From Firmicutes bacterium UBA1440 (GTDB lineage: Bacteria > Bacillota > Clostridia > Peptostreptococcales > Anaerovoracaceae): 10,002 nucleotides of DNA. The notes under the pieces were generated by a model. That model saw nothing but the letters and a program-made list of their open reading frames with translations. It was not told where the DNA came from and made no database searches. The translations under genes and the position numbers were made by a program. Below, piece after piece: positions 5,913 through 10,002 of this stretch. Location of the stretch: positions 9,599 to 19,600 of the forward strand of contig DCTM01000063.1 of assembly GCA_002329565.1 (NCBI GenBank), written 5' to 3'. Each line of letters opens with the position of its first letter. Position 1 is the stretch's first letter.

Positions 5913-7853
5913 TTATTTCAACATTTCGATGAATTCCTCTTCGGTTATAATCGGGATTCCCAATTCACGTGCCTTCTTGTTCTTGGACGAAGACGATTCA
6001 ATGTTATTGTTTATCAAATACGATGTCTTGGCAGAAATAGAGCCGGCATTTTTGCCGCCGTTTTTATCGATCAATTCCTCAAGCTGCTTTCTGTTCTCAA
6101 AGTGTTGCAGTGAACCGGTAATGACAAAGGTCTTTCCCTGCAGGCGCGCATTCGCACTACTCGGCAATTCGATCGGCTCAAATTCGATTTCCTGCAACAC
6201 ATCGTCTACAAGGCGCAGGTTCTCAGGTTTATCAAAGAAAGCCCGGTAATTGTCTGCCATGACCTCACCGATACCGTCAATCAGGAGCAATTCTTCGCGC
6301 GTGATGCCGACAATCTTTTCCCATTCTCCGCCGCAGGCTCGTGCTATCAGACGCGCGTTGGCAATACCAATCCCCGGAATACCGAGGCTGTAGAGGAAAC
6401 GAATAACATTTGTCTTGCGTGCTTTCTGCACGGCCCGCATGAGGCGGTCGAACGATTTGTCGCCAAAGCCTTCCATCTCGACGATAGTATCTCGATGAGC
6501 ATCCATCTTAAAGAGATCTGCGTACTCCTTAACAATGCCCTTGGCAATCATTTTCTCGATCGTCGCCTCCGAGAGTCCCTCTATGTTCATCGCATCGCGC
6601 GAAACAAACAATGTAAATGCCTTAATATGCTTTGCAAGGCATTCGGGGTTCGGGCAAAACAGGGTTTCAACGCCGCTGTCCGATCTGACAACCGTTTCTC
6701 CTTCGCATACCGGACAGATTTCGGGAATCGGCAGATTGTTACTGCACGTAAGGTTATCGGAAATCTGCGGGATAATCATATTCGCTTTGTACACCGTCAC
6801 TGTATCGCCGATGCCAAGCTCCAAATCCCGTGCGATACTGATATTGTGAAGCGAGGCCCTTGAGACTGTCGTACCCTCGAGTTCAACAGGATCGAAAATA
6901 GCAATCGGATTGATGAGTCCGGTACGTGAGGCGCTCCACTCTATCTCTCTCAGTGTCGTTTCCTTAATCTCGTCCTGCCACTTGAAGGCTATCGAGTTGC
7001 GCGGAAACTTCGCCGTATTGCCGAGTGCATCGCCGTATGCGATGTCATCGTATATGAGCACAAGGCCGTCCGACGGCAGAGGAAATTCCCTGATTCTTTG
7101 CTCAAACTCTTGCACGGCAGCCTCAATGCCGGCAGCATCAACTTCCTTGTATTCCACAATATCAAAGCCGCATGAGCGCAGCCATTCCAACTGCTCTTTT
7201 CTGCGTGCAAAGGTGACTCCCTCCGCCATCTGCAGGGCAAAGGCATAAAATTGTACGCGCCGCCGAGCCGTTACAGCGCTGTTAAGCTGACGCACACTGC
7301 CACTGCAGAGATTGCGCGGATTCTTGTACTTCATCTCTTCGTCGATTGTTTCGTTGATCTTTTCAAAATCCGAGTAGCTGATGACGGCTTCTCCACGCAG
7401 GATGACCTTCCCCTTGTGGGGTATCGTAAGCGGCACGTTGACGAAGGTCTTTGCGTTCGCAGTAATGACCTCTCCGATCTGTCCGTTTCCGCGAGTGACG
7501 GCTTTGACGAGCTCGCCGTCCTCATAGGTGAGAGAAACCGTCAGCCCGTCGAGCTTCCAAGAAAGCAGACCGACCTTGTCACCGAGCCAAGCAACCAGTG
7601 CAGCCGGGTCCTTCGTTTTATCAAGCGAAAGCATCGTCACAGCATGAGTCTCCTTCGGCAGCTCTGTCGACACCTCGTAACCTATCCGTGCCGTCGGGCT
7701 GCCCGCAAGCACTATGCCGGTATCGCGTTCGAGTTCCTTAAGCTCATCGTAAAGTCTGTCGTATTCCAGATTGGACATAATTTCACGGTCTTCCGTATAA
7801 TATGCCTTATCCGCTTCGCTGAGTATCGCGATCAGCTCTCTCATTCTATCCAT
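5913..7853 (-). CDS. ligA: NAD+-dependent DNA ligase LigA, divergent subtype
   Basis: A 646-residue protein, slightly shorter than the usual 660-670. It seals nicks after Okazaki-fragment processing and repair, using NAD+. Domain order: Ia NMN-binding region (about 1-60), adenylation domain with the catalytic lysine in KLDG (100-103), OB fold (about 300-375), a four-cysteine zinc finger (Cys380, Cys383, Cys400, Cys405), helix-hairpin-helix repeats (about 455-545) and a C-terminal BRCT domain (about 570-646). Several usually fixed residues differ: RGNG (121-124) instead of RGDG, GEV instead of GED, NLCSGSVRQLN (181-191) instead of an AAAGSLRQLD-like motif, and SDGLVLIYDD (261-270), which lacks the usual lysine five residues after the aspartate. 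I recall similar motifs in a clostridial LigA subgroup, so this looks like a subtype rather than decay. The start follows GAGGA by about 7 bases, 13 bases after the pcrA stop, the common pcrA-ligA pairing. Confidence 0.95.
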   Translation of the reverse strand: MDRMRELIAILSEADKAYYTEDREIMSNLEYDRLYDELKELERDTGIVLAGSPTARIGYEVSTELPKETHAVTMLSLDKTKDPAALVAWLGDKVGLLSWKLDGLTVSLTYEDGELVKAVTRGNGQIGEVITANAKTFVNVPLTIPHKGKVILRGEAVISYSDFEKINETIDEEMKYKNPRNLCSGSVRQLNSAVTARRRVQFYAFALQMAEGVTFARRKEQLEWLRSCGFDIVEYKEVDAAGIEAAVQEFEQRIREFPLPSDGLVLIYDDIAYGDALGNTAKFPRNSIAFKWQDEIKETTLREIEWSASRTGLINPIAIFDPVELEGTTVSRASLHNISIARDLELGIGDTVTVYKANMIIPQISDNLTCSNNLPIPEICPVCEGETVVRSDSGVETLFCPNPECLAKHIKAFTLFVSRDAMNIEGLSEATIEKMIAKGIVKEYADLFKMDAHRDTIVEMEGFGDKSFDRLMRAVQKARKTNVIRFLYSLGIPGIGIANARLIARACGGEWEKIVGITREELLLIDGIGEVMADNYRAFFDKPENLRLVDDVLQEIEFEPIELPSSANARLQGKTFVITGSLQHFENRKQLEELIDKNGGKNAGSISAKTSYLINNNIESSSSKNKKARELGIPIITEEEFIEMLK

Positions 7854-7866
7854 AAATTGTCCTCTT

Positions 7867-10002
7867 TTATATTTTTTTCAACGGAGCAATGTCCTTTGCC
7901 AGTCGTTTAATGCCGACGCTGTCAAAGACAACCGTCACAGTCTTGGCATCCGCTTCAAGCACCAGGCCCGGACCGAACTTCGCGTGATTTACCCGGTCGC
8001 CCGCCTGCAGACCTTTATCTGCACCTTCGGCCGTATTGCGCACCTCGGCCTTCGCATACTTCAAGCTGTCAAACGGTCGTACCGGCTCTGTCCTGCTGTA
8101 GCCGTCCACAGCTTTCCGCGTCGCGCTTCCGCGTTCTGGTGCGCCATCGAGCAGATGCGCATCTATCTCATACAAGAATTTCGACTCTTTCGTATAGTCC
8201 GTTTTGCCGTACAAGGTACGCACAGCCGCCGACACCAGATAGAGCCGTTCCTTGGCTCGCGTCATGCCCACATAGCACAGACGCCGCTCCTCTTCCAATC
8301 CGCCTTCCTTATCCATCGCCCTGTACCCGGGAAAGAGACCGTCCTCCATGCCCGGGATAAAAACAACGGGAAATTCGAGTCCCTTAGCCGCATGCAATGT
8401 CATCAGAACAACAGCATTCTCGTCGGGATTGTGGTTATCAACCTCGGACAGAAGAGCGATGCGCTCCATGAAGTCCTCAAGCGAGAGCATCGGATTATCC
8501 TTCTCATATTCGTATATGACGGATTTGAACTCGAGCAGGTTCTCTATCCTGCCCTCTGCCTCGACCGTGCGCTGCTCCTCGAGCGCTTTGAGATATCCGC
8601 TCTTCACCAATAATCCATCGTATATATCCGATACACGAAGATTGTCTTTTTCACTTGCATATTGGCGAATGACCTCCGTCATCTGTCGAATTCCGTTCGC
8701 CGATTTAAGAGAAAAACTTCCGGCCACTTCCTCGTCGGAGAGTGTGTCGAGCATGCTTTCACCGCGAACGGCGGCCAACGTATGAATCTTCTCGATTGTC
8801 TTGGCACCGATTCCTCGCTTTGGTTCGTTAATTATACGAGTCAAGGCAACGTCATCCGCCGGATTTAACACCAAGCGCATATATGACATCATGTCCTTGA
8901 TTTCTTTCCTGTCGTAGTAGCGCGTGCCGCCGAGTACTCTGTACGGGATGCGACGAGCCGATAGGGCTTCTTCGAAGTTTCTGGACTGCGCATTTGTCCT
9001 GTAAAGGATGGCAAAGTCGCTGTACTTAAGCTTGTCGGAGTACAATGTCGTCCCACAAAGATGATCTGTCTCCTGAGCCACATAGGCCGCCTCCTCCTTC
9101 TCGGTATCGGCACGAAAATATATAACCTTATCTCCGGCCTCTTTTTCGGTCCAGAGTTTTTTGTTTTTGCGCCTTGCATTTTTTTTGATCACCGAATGGG
9201 CCGCCTCGATTATGTTTGCACATGAGCGATAGTTCTGTTCCAATTTGACCGTCTTAGTACCGCAAAAGTCACGCTCGAAGTTAAGAATATTGCTTATATC
9301 CGCACCCCGCCACTCATAAATGCACTGATCGTCGTCGCCGACCACGCATATATTGTTGTGACCCTTCGCGATCATCTTTATAAATAAATATTGTACGTAG
9401 TTAGTGTCCTGATATTCGTCGACCATAACATAGCGGAACTTGTTTTGATACTTGAGCAGCACATCCTCGTTCTCTTCGAACAGCTTGACGGTGTTGATCA
9501 AGAGATCGTCGAAATCCATGGCATTGTTCTTGCGCAATTCCTTCTGATAATCCGCATAAACATTCGCTGCTGTCTTTCCTCGAAAATCGCTTTCGTTTTG
9601 AGCGGCAAATTGCGCGGGACTGATGAACTTGTTCTTGCAATCGCTGATGATTGACATAAAGTAGGCAGGTGTAAACTTCTTGTCATCAAGGTTATACGCT
9701 TTGATGATATTCTTCAGCACCGTCTTCTGGTCTGTCGGATCGTAGATCACGAAGCCGCTCGCATAGCCGATGCGTTCGGCATGCGTTCGCAGTATGCGCA
9801 AACAAGCCGAATGGAAGGTTTGTATCCACATATTATCCGCGCGGTTGCCTACAAGTGCCTCAACACGCTCACGCATCTCGCCTGCCGCCTTATTAGTAAA
9901 GGTTACGGCAAGGATGTTATATGGGCTCACGCCGTTATCTATCAAGTTGGCGATACGGCACGTCATCGTGCTCGTCTTTCCGCTGCCGGCACCTGCCAAT
10001 AT
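7867..10002 (-). CDS. pcrA: ATP-dependent DNA helicase PcrA/UvrD (N-terminus outside window)
   Basis: The reading frame is open to the right edge; the first visible codons read ILAGAGSGKT, the Walker A motif, so roughly 25-30 N-terminal residues with the Q motif are missing. The TTG at 9999 is an internal leucine codon, not a start. This superfamily 1A helicase unwinds DNA 3' to 5' in nucleotide excision repair, mismatch repair and removal of RecA or transcription obstacles. Motifs visible: Ia TFTNKAAGE (about 35-43 of the fragment), II VDEYQDTN (194-201), III GDDDQCIYEWRGA (222-234), IV LEQNYRS, V VVLMTLHAAKGLEFPVVFI and VI EERRLCYVGMTRAKERLYL. The last 50 residues, beginning GDRVNHAKFGPGLVLE, form the Tudor-like domain that binds RNA polymerase in PcrA. 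No key residue is missing. It heads the visible part of the pcrA-ligA operon; the promoter is outside the window. Confidence 0.97.
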   Translation of the reverse strand: MLAGAGSGKTSTMTCRIANLIDNGVSPYNILAVTFTNKAAGEMRERVEALVGNRADNMWIQTFHSACLRILRTHAERIGYASGFVIYDPTDQKTVLKNIIKAYNLDDKKFTPAYFMSIISDCKNKFISPAQFAAQNESDFRGKTAANVYADYQKELRKNNAMDFDDLLINTVKLFEENEDVLLKYQNKFRYVMVDEYQDTNYVQYLFIKMIAKGHNNICVVGDDDQCIYEWRGADISNILNFERDFCGTKTVKLEQNYRSCANIIEAAHSVIKKNARRKNKKLWTEKEAGDKVIYFRADTEKEEAAYVAQETDHLCGTTLYSDKLKYSDFAILYRTNAQSRNFEEALSARRIPYRVLGGTRYYDRKEIKDMMSYMRLVLNPADDVALTRIINEPKRGIGAKTIEKIHTLAAVRGESMLDTLSDEEVAGSFSLKSANGIRQMTEVIRQYASEKDNLRVSDIYDGLLVKSGYLKALEEQRTVEAEGRIENLLEFKSVIYEYEKDNPMLSLEDFMERIALLSEVDNHNPDENAVVLMTLHAAKGLEFPVVFIPGMEDGLFPGYRAMDKEGGLEEERRLCYVGMTRAKERLYLVSAAVRTLYGKTDYTKESKFLYEIDAHLLDGAPERGSATRKAVDGYSRTEPVRPFDSLKYAKAEVRNTAEGADKGLQAGDRVNHAKFGPGLVLEADAKTVTVVFDSVGIKRLAKDIAPLKKI

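Noticed and set aside
9997..9999. TTG start of the helicase inside the window
   Set aside because: This codon is the leucine before the Walker A motif AGAGSGKT; the helicase needs about 25-30 more N-terminal residues beyond the edge.

Overview
The window looks like chromosomal DNA from an anaerobic Firmicute (Clostridia or Negativicutes grade). The evidence is the 5' end of a pyruvate:ferredoxin oxidoreductase gene, a BofA-family protein typical of endospore-forming lineages, a Firmicute-type SRP RNA core, strong GGAGG-type ribosome binding sites, and the dnaX-ybaB-recR-(yaaL)-bofA order known from Bacillus and clostridia. Coding regions are roughly balanced in base composition and the gaps are AT-rich. 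I cannot name the genus.

Layout, from right to left, because nearly everything is on the minus strand. From 10002 to 3965 runs a tight four-gene array: pcrA (3'-5' DNA helicase, N-terminus off the window), ligA (NAD+-dependent DNA ligase of a divergent subtype), an AIR-synthase/HypE-like protein without the C-terminal cysteine of true HypE, and a RarD/EamA-type membrane transporter. Gaps are 13, 10 and 36 bases. The SRP RNA gene (ffs) follows, with its own promoter overlapping the rarD stop codon. Its terminal helix runs into a U-tract, so it probably terminates both its own transcript and the upstream operon.

Next come dnaX (DNA polymerase III gamma/tau), ybaB (nucleoid-associated protein) and recR (recombination mediator). 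ybaB and recR are one base apart. dnaX and ybaB are separated by about 100 bases holding two inverted repeats. recR converges on a small plus-strand gene of the YaaL/DUF2508 family, and their stop codons overlap. That gene is divergent from bofA, so yaaL keeps its usual place between recR and bofA but is flipped. After bofA, an AT-rich gap carries a clear sigma-A promoter for the pyruvate:ferredoxin oxidoreductase gene, whose first 49 codons end the window.

Functionally this is mostly core information processing: replication clamp loading, repair and ligation, recombination, and protein targeting, next to a central fermentation enzyme. I see no CRISPR array, tRNA, rRNA, insertion sequence or phage gene, and no evidence of a new multi-gene system. 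The points most worth a second look are the inverted yaaL, the active-site substitutions in LigA, the compact SRP RNA with built-in terminator, and the palindromes flanking dnaX.
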